The position numbers were made by a program, and so were the translations under genes. The notes beneath the pieces were generated by a model, which did no database searches, was not told where the DNA came from, and saw only the letters and a list, made by a program, of their open reading frames with translations. This document shows, in pieces, positions 34,203 to 43,081 of a DNA stretch of 64,000 nt (its first letter is position 1; every line of letters begins with the position of its first letter). Source of the stretch: Bacteriovoracaceae bacterium (GTDB lineage: Bacteria > Bdellovibrionota > Bacteriovoracia > Bacteriovoracales > Bacteriovoracaceae); contig CANFHC010000006.1 of assembly GCA_947446575.1 (NCBI GenBank), positions 83,911 to 147,910 on the forward strand, written 5' to 3'.

Positions 34203-35311
34203 TGAATTTTCTTACAATGAGCTTCCTTCCAGTGTTTACCAATAATGGTGAAAGCATTTTTTAATATAGAATATTCTTGAGCAAAGCTTGCTCTAATATA
34301 AGTAACGCCCTTTTCCCCAAAAACTGATCCCGGGACAACTCCCACTCCTAAATCATCTAATTCGTCTGTCACGATTGTGTCGGAATAATTGTATTTAATA
34401 AAAAAGAAAAAGGCGCCTTCTGGAACTACATAGTCTACTCCATAAGAATCTAGTACTTCTCTTGCGATCAAATAAGCATTTTTATAATTTTTTTCGTAAG
34501 AAATATTTTTCTTCAATAATAATTTAACGATTTCTTGCCCAAATGAAGACATTGCCCCGGTAGCGTTATTGAAATAGGGTGTGAGACTGGCCATGTTTTT
34601 TTCATTCGTTAAAACCCAACCGACGCGGGCTCCTTGTAAAGGATACATCTTTGAAAAGCTTCCTACAATGTATCCTCGATCGATGAAAATTGAATAATCA
34701 TAATGAACTTTTCCATAAAGGAGTTCGCGATAGACTTCATCCAAAATAAATGAAACATGAGGATATTTATTTAAAACCTCTACCAAACAAGCAATATCTA
34801 ATTTAGTGAGAGTCTTTCCTGTCGGATTATGAGGAGAATTTAATAATAATATTTTGGTTTTTTCAGTGATCAATGAATTAACACTATCCCAATTAATAGT
34901 CGTTTCTGCATCCACAAAAAGATTAAGATCATAGCGCTTAACTATTCCTTTGGAGAATTCTGCCATTTTTGAATACGGAGGAAATCCTGGATCTGGAATT
35001 AATATTTCTGAATTCGAATCGAGAGTAGAGCGCAAAATAAAATCTAGTGCTCCCATTGTTCCATGAGTGATAGCAATATTATCAACACAAAAACCTTGGT
35101 AGTATTTGTTTAAAATCATTTCTCTTAATTCAAAGTCTCCATGCGATGGATAATAACAATTGATCTTTTTTTGATGATGAAGTTCGTCAAAAATTTCAAA
35201 AGGAAATGGGCTAATCTTTGGTTCACCAATACGCAAATCGTAAAGATCACTCAATTGCGTCTCAACGGGTGAACGTTTTCTTTCCAAACCAAATGCTTGT
35301 GTTGTTGTCAT
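34199..35311 (-). CDS. PLP-dependent class I/II aminotransferase
   Basis: A 370-residue fold-type I aminotransferase. The PLP lysine is in 'GSFSKMYPLQGARVGW', with 'NSPHNPTGK' (Asn/Pro loop), 'LDEVYREL' (Asp/Tyr) and 'YIRASFAQ' (Arg for the substrate carboxylate) as further family motifs. It should exchange an amino group between an amino acid and a 2-oxo acid; the paired ThDP enzyme suggests the keto acid is then decarboxylated. First gene of the five-gene operon. Weak RBS; the ATG is the only reasonable start. Confidence 0.93.
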   Translation of the reverse strand: MTTTQAFGLERKRSPVETQLSDLYDLRIGEPKISPFPFEIFDELHHQKKINCYYPSHGDFELREMILNKYYQGFCVDNIAITHGTMGALDFILRSTLDSNSEILIPDPGFPPYSKMAEFSKGIVKRYDLNLFVDAETTINWDSVNSLITEKTKILLLNSPHNPTGKTLTKLDIACLVEVLNKYPHVSFILDEVYRELLYGKVHYDYSIFIDRGYIVGSFSKMYPLQGARVGWVLTNEKNMASLTPYFNNATGAMSSFGQEIVKLLLKKNISYEKNYKNAYLIAREVLDSYGVDYVVPEGAFFFFIKYNYSDTIVTDELDDLGVGVVPGSVFGEKGVTYIRASFAQEYSILKNAFTIIGKHWKEAHCKKIQ

Positions 35312-35400
35312 GTGTTTTGCCTGTTGATGCGAGAAAGTGGAAATACCCTCTCTTGAAAATGCTTTTCAATGTAAGTGGAATCTAGAGCAAAAAATAATAT

Positions 35401-35438
35401 ATTATACAAATGGCATTCATAGACTGATTTTATACAAA
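35401..35438 (-). promoter_or_regulatory. candidate promoter/operator region of the five-gene operon
   Basis: The block TATACAAA occurs twice on the plus strand (35403-35410 and 35431-35438). Read on the minus strand each is TTTGTATA, and the copy nearer the operon gives a TATAAT (35401-35406). No good -35 is found at the normal distance. The repeat pair could be an activator or repressor site. Confidence 0.35.
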
Positions 35439-35540
35439 GTGTAAGCTTAAGAGAGTTTTCACTTTGTTACATATTTCTGTTGATAATTATTTCTATTCAC
35501 TGTTGAATTCAAAGAGTAACTCTTCCAGGAGAAATTAACT

Positions 35541-36218
35541 GTGAAATTCATTATCCTATTTATTCTACTAGTTCCACTTAGCAGTTTTAGTGAAACAAAG
35601 AACTATAAAATCGCTGAGAAAACCAGAGTCCTTTTTCATTTGCCTTACACTTTAGGCACACACGATGGAGAAGCAAAAATCAGCAAAGGCAAACTCAAAT
35701 TGGATATTAATAGTCCTAATTCAACAATAGGTGAATTTAGTGTTGCTATTGATTCCATGACTACTGGAAGTAATGAGCGAGATTGTCATTTGCGAGAAGC
35801 ACTAGGTCTAAATTATGAGTTATCTGATTTCCCTAATGAGCATGTTTGTAACGAAGCTCACGCATTGCCTACAACCGGAAAAAATTCCATTGTTTTTCCA
35901 GAAATTATTTTTAAAATACTTTCAATGAAATCATTAGATCCAAGTGGGAAAATTCTTACAGATAAAGTGACTCCAATTGAAGTAGAAGGACAATGGACTA
36001 TCCATGGAATTTCAAAAAAAGAAATTCTGTATATGAAAATTTCTCCAGAAAAAGAATTTTTAAGAGTTCAAGGAGATACACAATTTTCACTGAAAGATTA
36101 TAATGTGATTGTAAAACCTGGAAAAGTTTTGTTCCTCACGATAAGTGTAAAAGATACTGTTAACGTGAGTTTATCAATTTTGTTTGAAGCTGAAGAAATA
36201 ATAAAGGCCTCGAATTAA
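35541..36218 (+). CDS. exported YceI-like protein
   Basis: A 225-residue protein with a signal peptide (residues 3-17). 'IAEKTRVLFHLPYTLGTHDG' and 'ERDCHLREALGLNYELSDFP' match the lipocalin-like YceI fold, which binds isoprenoid or other lipids in the periplasm. The GTG start has an AGGAG site. Regulation unknown; it is divergent from the five-gene operon but the intergenic space of 229 bases is shared. The last codons overlap the stem of the terminator at 36205. Confidence 0.82.
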   Translation: MKFIILFILLVPLSSFSETKNYKIAEKTRVLFHLPYTLGTHDGEAKISKGKLKLDINSPNSTIGEFSVAIDSMTTGSNERDCHLREALGLNYELSDFPNEHVCNEAHALPTTGKNSIVFPEIIFKILSMKSLDPSGKILTDKVTPIEVEGQWTIHGISKKEILYMKISPEKEFLRVQGDTQFSLKDYNVIVKPGKVLFLTISVKDTVNVSLSILFEAEEIIKASN

Positions 36219-36240
36219 TCGAGGCCTGAAAAGTTTTTAA
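36205..36240 (+). terminator. terminator overlapping the YceI-like stop codon
   Basis: A 9-base stem (36205-36213 with 36219-36227) around a 5-base loop; the stop codon lies in the loop. The stem core GGCCTCGA/TCGAGGCC also occurs in the hairpin at 16931-16959. It is followed by AAAAGTTTTTAATTTTT, and the minus strand also has T's, so it may serve the convergent gene too. Confidence 0.75.
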
Positions 36241-36243
36241 TTT

Positions 36244-37179
36244 TTAAATTAAATCATCACATGCATATGGATCTTTTGTGACCATATCCTGCACGCTTTT
36301 TAACAGATTATTACAAGCAGGGACAACTTGCGCTTCTTTACGAATAATTGGACCGTAATGTGAGCGAGAGATTCTAAGCATTGTCATGGCGTATTCTGTT
36401 GCAAAGGCTGGACATGCTTTATTGAAAGCTTGGTAAGTTGCTCCAGCACCAGTTCCTAGATTGCTCAAAGAACTACAGCTTGCTCCTTGCTTAAATACAT
36501 CTAACATACATTTTCCTGGATTGGCCTGGTATTCAGCGTAGAGTTTTGATAGCTCTGCTGAAAGTCCGATAGAATCATAGCTTGTTTGAAATAATCCAGC
36601 TTCTCCTGCGGCAGATGAGCGATTTGATCCAGCTGATCTATCCCATCCTTCACAATACACTCCAGAACTTTCACGCATACCTAATCCCATTCCTAGTGTA
36701 TAAAGTGCTCGCAATGGCTCAAGGCCTGCTGAACTTGTAACAATTGGAAGACTCGCAAATGTAGAATCATAGTAAGCAACAGCATCTTTTGTTGTATTGC
36801 CACTATTAGCTGCACTCATAATTTTTGAAAGTGCTGATTGATTTTTTGTTCGACAAATACTTCGAGCAAAACTCAATGCCACACCTTTAATATATCCAGC
36901 TGGAGCTTTTCCACGACTGGCCCACGAGTAGCTTGCACATGTTGAACTGCCGGCCATTTGAGTAATGGCATCAGCGTACGCTCCACTTGTAGGAGTAGGT
37001 GTAGTATTTGATCCTGTACCACTTGTTGGTGTTCCTGGAACTGGAGTATCCGTCCCTGTTGTAGTTGTTCCGTTGCCTAAATCTAAAAGCGGAAGTTTAG
37101 CTCCGCTAGCAAATGCGGGACTTGAAATTGTTAAGGCAAGAAAAGAAAATATGAGAAAATTATTTTTAATATGCTTCAT
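36244..37179 (-). CDS. secreted lysozyme-like protein with Thr/Pro linker
   Basis: A 311-residue protein with a signal peptide (residues 1-25, 'PAFA'), a Thr/Gly/Pro-rich linker (about residues 35-65) and a C-terminal domain. There, Glu170 in 'GMRESSGVYCEGWD' and 'GEAGLFQTSYDS' about 24 residues later resemble the catalytic Glu and G-L-x-Q strand of lysozyme-like folds. Seven cysteines suggest disulfides. It is probably a peptidoglycan-cleaving enzyme released to the surroundings. An AAGGAG site precedes the ATG. The small secreted-peptide gene upstream has the same RBS-to-codon-9 sequence. Confidence 0.65.
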   Translation of the reverse strand: MKHIKNNFLIFSFLALTISSPAFASGAKLPLLDLGNGTTTTGTDTPVPGTPTSGTGSNTTPTPTSGAYADAITQMAGSSTCASYSWASRGKAPAGYIKGVALSFARSICRTKNQSALSKIMSAANSGNTTKDAVAYYDSTFASLPIVTSSAGLEPLRALYTLGMGLGMRESSGVYCEGWDRSAGSNRSSAAGEAGLFQTSYDSIGLSAELSKLYAEYQANPGKCMLDVFKQGASCSSLSNLGTGAGATYQAFNKACPAFATEYAMTMLRISRSHYGPIIRKEAQVVPACNNLLKSVQDMVTKDPYACDDLI

Positions 37180-37254
37180 CCTAAAGCTCCTTATGATATC
37201 AGCGTTGAATCATCCGTGATCAATCGCTAAAAATTTAATAATGTCTAAAAAAGA

Positions 37255-37398
37255 TTAGACCATTTTGAGGGCAGTTAATTTCATGGGAATAGCACCTGGC
37301 TCAACTGGAATGCGAGCCTGGGCAACAGAAACTATTTGTGTTGATAAACAAAAAGTTGCAAGTGAATAAAAAAGAAAATTGTTTTTAATATGCTTCAT
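37255..37398 (-). CDS. 47-residue secreted peptide precursor
   Basis: A complete small gene: AGGAG, ATG, a 28-residue signal peptide ending 'VSVAQA', then a mature segment of 19 residues beginning 'RIPVEPGAIP'. From the RBS through codon 9 the DNA is almost identical to the start of the lysozyme-like gene downstream on the same strand (TAGGAGCTTTAGGATG and then the same first seven codons). The mature part has no cysteine and no known family. A hairpin (GTCTAA/TTAGAC, 37239-37260 region) overlaps the stop. It may be a pheromone, a toxin or just a truncated duplicate. Confidence 0.6.
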   Translation of the reverse strand: MKHIKNNFLFYSLATFCLSTQIVSVAQARIPVEPGAIPMKLTALKMV

Positions 37399-37583
37399 CC
37401 TAAAGCTCCTATCTTTTGTATGTAAGAATGTGACCGTCCATAGTCACGCAGTTAACTAGAGCAGGGTTTGTGCCAGATTAAAAAAAGCTAAACTAACGAT
37501 AACTCATGTTCCAGATAAAAATACTCAGTGACATTTTCTCTCTTTCTCAAGTTATAATATCACCGAGTATTTAATTTTTGGTG

Positions 37584-37928
37584 TTATGCACTGAGCTCTT
37601 CAGCTATTTTATGCGCAATTTTGGGACTAAAAGGCCCTACATCAATTTGATCACCAAAAATAGATTCTCGTAATTTAAAGGCATAAAATTTCCCCTTAAC
37701 TTCCAATGTTAATTTTTCTTTTACTTGAACTTTTTTGAGTATTTCAATTTTATCAATACCCGTTTGTGTTAAATTGAGTCGCAATACCGAAGCCCCTTGT
37801 TTTGTAACTTCTTCTGCATGCGTAAAGTCTGAACTTCGCAATATTGGGTCAACGTCTGACGGCAATATTCCAGCTGCGTGAGATTCATAAGTAATCAATG
37901 TGGCAATAATCAACGATTTTAAATTCAT
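37584..37928 (-). CDS. secreted small protein, 114 residues
   Basis: A 114-residue protein with a signal peptide (residues 1-18, 'YESHA'). The mature part contains 'VTKQGASVLRLNLTQTGIDKIEIL' and 'LTLEVKGKFYAFKLRESIFG', a pattern of strands and one helix that resembles the SecD-P1-like/ABC-type inhibitor folds only loosely. No family assigned. It is followed upstream by another small secreted-protein gene on the same strand, 45 bases away, and may be in an operon with it. Confidence 0.6.
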   Translation of the reverse strand: MNLKSLIIATLITYESHAAGILPSDVDPILRSSDFTHAEEVTKQGASVLRLNLTQTGIDKIEILKKVQVKEKLTLEVKGKFYAFKLRESIFGDQIDVGPFSPKIAHKIAEELSA

Positions 37929-37973
37929 GATTTAATCCTTAAAAAAAGTTTTTAAATTTTTGATCAAGAGAAT

Positions 37974-38288
37974 TTAAGCAGGAGGACTGAGCCCAGATTT
38001 CATTCTTAGGCTTCTAGGACTATGAAGTGAAACAATGTATGAAAAATAGAGTGCAGATTGACTTAAGGGCCCTTCAATAAATCGATTAGCAGGAGTCTTG
38101 TTAAATGCATTTTTAAATTGAAGAGAATCATCGTCTTTAGAAACTCTCTTTGAAGAAGAGCTTAGGTACTTATAGATGGTACTTGCTTCACTCTTTTCAA
38201 TCTTAATCCGAGAAGAGCTTAAAGGACTTCCCGAGCTTGCAAACAAGCAGTAAAAAAGTGTGATTGAAATTGAGGCAAGAATTCTCAT
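37974..38288 (-). CDS. secreted small serine-rich protein, 104 residues
   Basis: A 104-residue protein with a hydrophobic N-terminus (residues 1-17) that serves as a signal peptide, followed by a serine-rich region ('SSGSPLSSS', 'LSSSSKRVSKDDD'). The C-terminal part contains 'LYFSYIVSLHSP'. No family recognised and no catalytic residues seen. It lies next to the 114-residue secreted protein and downstream, on the same strand, of the TolC-like gene. Confidence 0.5.
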   Translation of the reverse strand: MRILASISITLFYCLFASSGSPLSSSRIKIEKSEASTIYKYLSSSSKRVSKDDDSLQFKNAFNKTPANRFIEGPLSQSALYFSYIVSLHSPRSLRMKSGLSPPA

Positions 38289-38333
38289 TCTTTAATAGTG
38301 ATATCAATTTTTTTTATGTCAAGGTTATGGACA

Positions 38334-39662
38334 TCACTCCGCCTGACATAACTGATCCAATGATTGTTCTTTATCTTTTCTGTGAAAAATACTTTTGTTT
38401 TCTGGCTGTATTGTTGCTGTACAACCTTTTACTTTAGAAAAGTCACCGTCAATCACCAATCTTTGCAGAGTTAGGCGTTGCATTTTTAAATCCATATCGA
38501 TTTTTAAATTACTAATTTTTGAATCAGTTAATTGTGATTCTGTTTGAAGTAATGCTTGGAGTGAAATTAATCCTAAATTAAATTGTCGTCTTTGCCCTTC
38601 AAAAACTTTCACATGACTAGATAATGCTAAAGCAGAAAGCACTTGTTGCTCTTTTACCTCAGTCATTTTACCTACTACAATTTCAGCAGATTTCTCATTT
38701 TCTAGTTTCAATTGATCTGCTCGCAAAAGAATTGAAGCCAAATTATTATTGGCAATTTTTATATTCACTAAATTATCTGCACCAAAACTAAAAGCACCAC
38801 CGGCCTTTAAATTATCAAAAGGTGAATTACCATTAGTTGCCGTTCCAGAAAGACTAGCGTTAGACATAAAGCCAAACATTTTCGCAAATTTACCGGCTTC
38901 TGAGGCTTTAACTAAAAATGCCATTTGAGCAAACTCAGGGGCCACATCCATTGAATGATCAGCAATTTCGCCTACTGATTTCCCTTCGTACTCAGAAGGA
39001 AGCAGATCAGCATCTTCTACAATTACTTCAGTTCCAAGTGGTAATCCTAAAAGCGAGCGCAGACCTGCTTTTTCTTCCACTAATAATTCTGTCAATTTTG
39101 ATACACGAATTTTTGCCTCTTCCATTTGAGCTTGAGACATATTTAAATCTTCACTCGTTACATTTCCTAAAACATCTGATTGTTTTTTGAGGATCGTATA
39201 AAGACGAGTTAACAAGTCACTTTGATCAGCATAAACATTTTTAACTTTTTGATCATTCATATAGATATAATAAAGTGAAAGAGCGTTGCTTAGGATATTT
39301 AACTGCAAAGCTTTATAAGACGCTTTATCAGATTCAAACAAATCTTTCTGTTGTTTTAAAACTGCCCAATTAGATGGAACTAAAAAAGGGAATAAAAAAG
39401 TTACTGATGATAGTAAAAAAGTAGGATTTCCTAAAGCCGGAAGCAATACTCCTAAATTTAGCGTCGGAAGTAATTTAGCTCGTGCCATGCTTACGTTTAG
39501 TTTAGAATTTTGCACGTTATTGAGTGCTTGCAACAAAGACATATTTTTTGAAAATAGTTGTCCCCTCATTGTATTGGGATTTACTACAAAGTTTTTATCT
39601 GCAGCAAAACTATTTGAGATAAATATTGAACTAATAATCAGAGAGGTTAAAAGTTTTTTCAT
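38334..39662 (-). CDS. TolC-like outer-membrane factor (second copy)
   Basis: A 442-residue protein with a signal peptide (residues 1-20) and long alpha-helical stretches of Ala/Leu/Gln/Ser composition ('LLQALNNVQNSKLNVSMARAK'), as in outer-membrane efflux proteins. It is less typical than the TolC-like protein in the same operon: the usual repeat of two similar halves is weaker, and the C-terminal end has extra Cys-containing residues. It may be a channel, or a periplasmic relative that forms a coiled coil. It follows the lipoprotein gene by 12 bases and is the last gene of the efflux operon. Confidence 0.7.
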   Translation of the reverse strand: MKKLLTSLIISSIFISNSFAADKNFVVNPNTMRGQLFSKNMSLLQALNNVQNSKLNVSMARAKLLPTLNLGVLLPALGNPTFLLSSVTFLFPFLVPSNWAVLKQQKDLFESDKASYKALQLNILSNALSLYYIYMNDQKVKNVYADQSDLLTRLYTILKKQSDVLGNVTSEDLNMSQAQMEEAKIRVSKLTELLVEEKAGLRSLLGLPLGTEVIVEDADLLPSEYEGKSVGEIADHSMDVAPEFAQMAFLVKASEAGKFAKMFGFMSNASLSGTATNGNSPFDNLKAGGAFSFGADNLVNIKIANNNLASILLRADQLKLENEKSAEIVVGKMTEVKEQQVLSALALSSHVKVFEGQRRQFNLGLISLQALLQTESQLTDSKISNLKIDMDLKMQRLTLQRLVIDGDFSKVKGCTATIQPENKSIFHRKDKEQSLDQLCQAE

Positions 39663-39674
39663 AATAGTTCTCTC

Positions 39675-40559
39675 TTATTTTTTTGCTGGTAAATGCAAAT
39701 TAAGCGTAGTGACTTTGGTTTGGATCTGGCAATCCCACCCAAATTCTCCATCAACCTGATCATATTTTAAACAAGTAAGGGTAGCACGAGCTGGTGTTCC
39801 GCGCTGATCAACCGGATTGTATCCACTTAATGTCCCGGCCTTATCATCTAGAACAGCGTCTGAAAAATTTAATTCAAAATCGCTGAAGTCACAATTAACA
39901 CTTACACTTCTTATGGGAGAAAAAATATTATAAAAAGAAATATCACGGTCGATAAAACTTAGCTTAAAAGGAGTCACCACTCCTCCAACTTTATATGACC
40001 CAACGTAGGCATAACTCATTTTTTTTATTTGTTGCAAACGAGTTCCACCAACTTCTATGGCAGGTGAGTTTGATATAGGCGCATTTTTTGTCAGATCCAT
40101 CTCTCCACCAAAATCTGGTTGTCCCTTCACTTCGATAGATCCATTCCACTTATTTCCGCTTACAACTCCCACCAGAGTTAGTTTAGAGCTAGCAGTAAGT
40201 GGAATAGTGACTTGAAAATCTCCAGTCACATCATCATAAAAACCATTATCAAAGGAAACTTCAGTTGAAGTAATACTTCTAAAACTTAGTGACCCACTTA
40301 CTGTGGCATTTTGCTCGCTAGAAACTCCGCCTGAATTAGATTGGATATCTGTGCGCGCTTGAAATTTTAATGTTATGGCACCTAGATTTGTGTTATCGAT
40401 CTTAGAGATAACTGAACCTGAATACGTTCCGGAGGCAGAGTTAATGCGTGAGATACTTTGTTGAAGCTGATCACGGCGAAAGTCTTCCATGTTTTTATCT
40501 TTTGCACATCCGAAAAAAAACGTGAGTGAACAAAAACATAACGTTGATAAAACCTTCAT
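39675..40559 (-). CDS. lipoprotein of the efflux operon
   Basis: A 294-residue protein with a lipoprotein signal ('TFFFGC' near residue 18). The body is strand-rich ('SGTYSGSVISKIDNTNLGAITLKF', 'VTGDFQVTIPLTASSKLTLVG'), suggesting a beta-sandwich. No known family. The gene sits between marR and the second TolC-like gene, a place where a periplasmic adaptor would normally be expected, but this protein lacks the coiled-coil hairpin and lipoyl domain of adaptors. The ATG at 40559 is preferred over one six codons upstream, as it gives a normal signal peptide. Confidence 0.65.
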   Translation of the reverse strand: MKVLSTLCFCSLTFFFGCAKDKNMEDFRRDQLQQSISRINSASGTYSGSVISKIDNTNLGAITLKFQARTDIQSNSGGVSSEQNATVSGSLSFRSITSTEVSFDNGFYDDVTGDFQVTIPLTASSKLTLVGVVSGNKWNGSIEVKGQPDFGGEMDLTKNAPISNSPAIEVGGTRLQQIKKMSYAYVGSYKVGGVVTPFKLSFIDRDISFYNIFSPIRSVSVNCDFSDFELNFSDAVLDDKAGTLSGYNPVDQRGTPARATLTCLKYDQVDGEFGWDCQIQTKVTTLNLHLPAKK

Positions 40560-40634
40560 AAAAACGACTCCTGACATGATACGTACTTAATTTGATACCT
40601 TGAGCTTCTAGCTCTGTAAATTGCTCTGAATTTT

Positions 40635-41084
40635 TTACTTATCTCTTAGCAAGGCAAGATTTTTTTGTAATGTTTCTAGCCCTTTTGAAACAATCTCTGC
40701 ATCTTCGCTCGTAAATAAATCCAACTTACTTTTTAAACGGGCCCGAGCACTGCTTTTAGCAGTATTAAAAAACTTTTGCCCAGCAGTCGTCAAACTTAAG
40801 ACAGTTAACCTGCGGTCCGCTTTATTAACACCCTTCTTAATTAATCCTTCTGTTGCTAGCAAATCAATCATACGCGATATGGCAGCTTCACTAACTCCTA
40901 AAAGTTCACCAATTTCTTTGTTGTGGGTAAGTCCTCTATTTATGGCAGCTAAGACTCGAAACTGAGGAACGGAAAGGTAGCCACCTCTACTTTCACGCAT
41001 TTCTTCGCGCAAAGCCTGCATCGCCTTGGGCATGACTTCCATCATAAGATCTGCCAAAAGAGATGTGTCTTTTAAATTACTCAA
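40635..41084 (-). CDS. MarR-family transcriptional regulator
   Basis: A 149-residue MarR protein: a winged helix with 'LTHNKEIGELLGVSEAAISRMIDLLATEGLI' as the recognition helix-turn-helix and 'DRRLTVLSLTTAGQKF' as the wing. It acts as a dimer, usually as a repressor released by small phenolic or hydrophobic ligands. It is encoded inside the efflux operon and overlaps the beta-barrel gene by 8 bases; a perfect palindrome over the operon promoter (46208-46222) is its likely site, giving autoregulation. Confidence 0.92.
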   Translation of the reverse strand: MSNLKDTSLLADLMMEVMPKAMQALREEMRESRGGYLSVPQFRVLAAINRGLTHNKEIGELLGVSEAAISRMIDLLATEGLIKKGVNKADRRLTVLSLTTAGQKFFNTAKSSARARLKSKLDLFTSEDAEIVSKGLETLQKNLALLRDK

Positions 41085-41766
41085 AATTAAGACCTAAATT
41101 TAGAGTTGATAAAAAGATTTGGTCACCACCAATATTTCCCCATCCACCTTTGATACCCAAATCAGCCTCAAGTTTAGATTTGATAGGTAAATTAAAATCA
41201 AGTTTTACCAATCCCATCGCCCCAACTCGAGAAAGTGAATTCCCAAAGACACTTTGTTCTGCAATTAAATAAATTGGAGCTGCACCTAATCCAGCGGAAA
41301 AAAAGATTTTATTTTTAAATGATCCCAAATCAAAATTCTGAATTAGGTTAAATTGAAAAACATTGATTTTTTGTGAGAATACTCCAGTAGTTCTCTTAAA
41401 TCTTTGCCATTCACCAACTAACTCATAATTACCTTTGTAATAATAAATTTGATCAGCCGACTTTAAACTCAGACTCAATCCAACGAGATCGGGAGAGAAA
41501 TGAGTTGTTCCATTATTCAGAGTTGGGATTTTGTAAGTCAAACTTCCCCGAACAAGACCAGCATAATAGTGGTGTTCTGGTCTTTTACCAGAATATTTTT
41601 TGATAGGAGGAGCAGTGTTCGTCAATTGGATTTCAGATTTTAACTGAGGAACATCATATATTTTTTCTTCGCTTACTAGTTGTGATTTAACCACCGCCTT
41701 TTTTCTAGCAGCATAAAGATCAGATGTAACAAATACAAAAAGTATAAGTAAGATTATTTTTTTCAT
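41077..41766 (-). CDS. exported outer-membrane beta-barrel protein
   Basis: A 229-residue protein with a signal peptide (residues 1-19, 'TSDLYA') followed by a Lys/Val/Ser region and about eight amphipathic strands with aromatic girdle residues ('YYKGNYELVGEWQRF', 'KIFFSAGLGAAPIYLIA'), ending in a strand with terminal Phe-Glu. The last residue is not the usual Phe, but the barrel pattern is clear. Its role in the efflux operon is unknown. It overlaps both neighbours (TolC upstream by 4 bases, marR by 8). Confidence 0.65.
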   Translation of the reverse strand: MKKIILLILFVFVTSDLYAARKKAVVKSQLVSEEKIYDVPQLKSEIQLTNTAPPIKKYSGKRPEHHYYAGLVRGSLTYKIPTLNNGTTHFSPDLVGLSLSLKSADQIYYYKGNYELVGEWQRFKRTTGVFSQKINVFQFNLIQNFDLGSFKNKIFFSAGLGAAPIYLIAEQSVFGNSLSRVGAMGLVKLDFNLPIKSKLEADLGIKGGWGNIGGDQIFLSTLNLGLNFE

Positions 41767-43079
41767 TCTTTCACTCCTTCTTCACTTAAAATATCGACAA
41801 GGATATTGAGTGACTGACCTGAAGCTACAAAGTAATTTGAATAGGCAATGATGCTTTGATATTTTAATTGATCGTAACTTGAGTTAGCCTGTAGTGCTGA
41901 TTGTTGAACTGTTAGGTATTGCAAAAAATCAATCTGCGACAGCTTATACATTCTACTGGCCTCGTCTTGGGCTTGATTGGCAAGCTTAACAGCAACTTCT
42001 GCTGATGAAATTGATGTCTCGCTTGCTTCAAGGTTTTGCATACTCGAGACTTGTTTTAGATTGAGAGAATTTTCTAAATCTCTTCTAGCAATTCGCAATT
42101 GAGTATCTTGAGAAGCAAGGATTGCCCTTTCGTCATTTGAAGAAAATCCAGAAAACAATGGAATTACTAATTGAAGTTGAATCGCCCATGCATTGGAGTA
42201 GTCAGAGAAAAGCTCTGCTTTTTTATAGTTATTATAGAGATAATCACCAACTAATTTTATAGTAGGATAATTTTTCCCAAGGGTAATGTCGCGAGTATAT
42301 TCTAGTTGGGTTAATTGCAATTGATTAAGTTCATACTCAGGAAGATGAATATTTTTAAGATCTAAGTATTTTTGAACATCTTTTAAAAGGATTGTTTTTA
42401 GTTTTCCTTTTAGCTTTAAATTATCATGAGCATTTTCTCCCATGAAATTTATTAACTGCTGGCCTGCTATTACAAATTGATTTTTCGCATTTTCAATTTG
42501 AGGTTCAATTAAAGCAAGTTGAGTTTTGACTTGCAAAATATCCAACATGAGTCCTCGACCGCGTTCATACCTTGCAGTAGAAGTGCCCAATGATTTTTGC
42601 AAAATATCTTGGTTTTTCAGTAAGTTTTCAAGTGCATGCTGATTTAAAATAAAACGATAAAAGGCTTCAATAACATTTTGAGTAAGATCGCGCTCAGCAA
42701 TCGAAAGGTTTACTAATTGAATTTTTTTATCATATTCAGCTTGTGAGACAGCAGAATATAATCCTTTGGCATATAGAGTTTGTGAAAGTTTTAAATCGCT
42801 AGCATAAATATTATAGGGGTCACCACTAAATTTTGGGCTGCCAGTATACACTGCATCTTTTAGATAAGTTCCACCCAAGCTCCAACTCAGCGTAGGAAAA
42901 ATATAACTTTTAGTTAAACTTTTCTGAGCATCATATTGATTTATTTTTTCTTGAGCAGCTACAATTTTAGGATTGGCTGCCTTTGCCACCTGAAGAACAT
43001 CTTTTAGTGTCATTGGAGCCGCTGCCATTAGCGCCTGAGGCAATAGCGAGATTAAAAAAGTATAGACAAAAATACGCAT
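41763..43079 (-). CDS. TolC-family outer-membrane efflux channel
   Basis: A 438-residue protein with a signal peptide (residues 1-19) and the outer-membrane factor pattern: 'VLQVAKAANPKIVAAQEKINQYDAQ' then long helical coiled-coil halves with Ala/Gln/Asn/Leu heptads and beta strands ('FPTLSWSLGGTYLKD', 'GFSSNDERAILASQD') for the barrel. It should form the trimeric exit duct for the RND pump. The start lies 2 bases after the RND gene's stop; the end overlaps the next gene by 4 bases. Confidence 0.88.
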   Translation of the reverse strand: MRIFVYTFLISLLPQALMAAAPMTLKDVLQVAKAANPKIVAAQEKINQYDAQKSLTKSYIFPTLSWSLGGTYLKDAVYTGSPKFSGDPYNIYASDLKLSQTLYAKGLYSAVSQAEYDKKIQLVNLSIAERDLTQNVIEAFYRFILNQHALENLLKNQDILQKSLGTSTARYERGRGLMLDILQVKTQLALIEPQIENAKNQFVIAGQQLINFMGENAHDNLKLKGKLKTILLKDVQKYLDLKNIHLPEYELNQLQLTQLEYTRDITLGKNYPTIKLVGDYLYNNYKKAELFSDYSNAWAIQLQLVIPLFSGFSSNDERAILASQDTQLRIARRDLENSLNLKQVSSMQNLEASETSISSAEVAVKLANQAQDEASRMYKLSQIDFLQYLTVQQSALQANSSYDQLKYQSIIAYSNYFVASGQSLNILVDILSEEGVKE

Positions 43080-43081
43080 AA

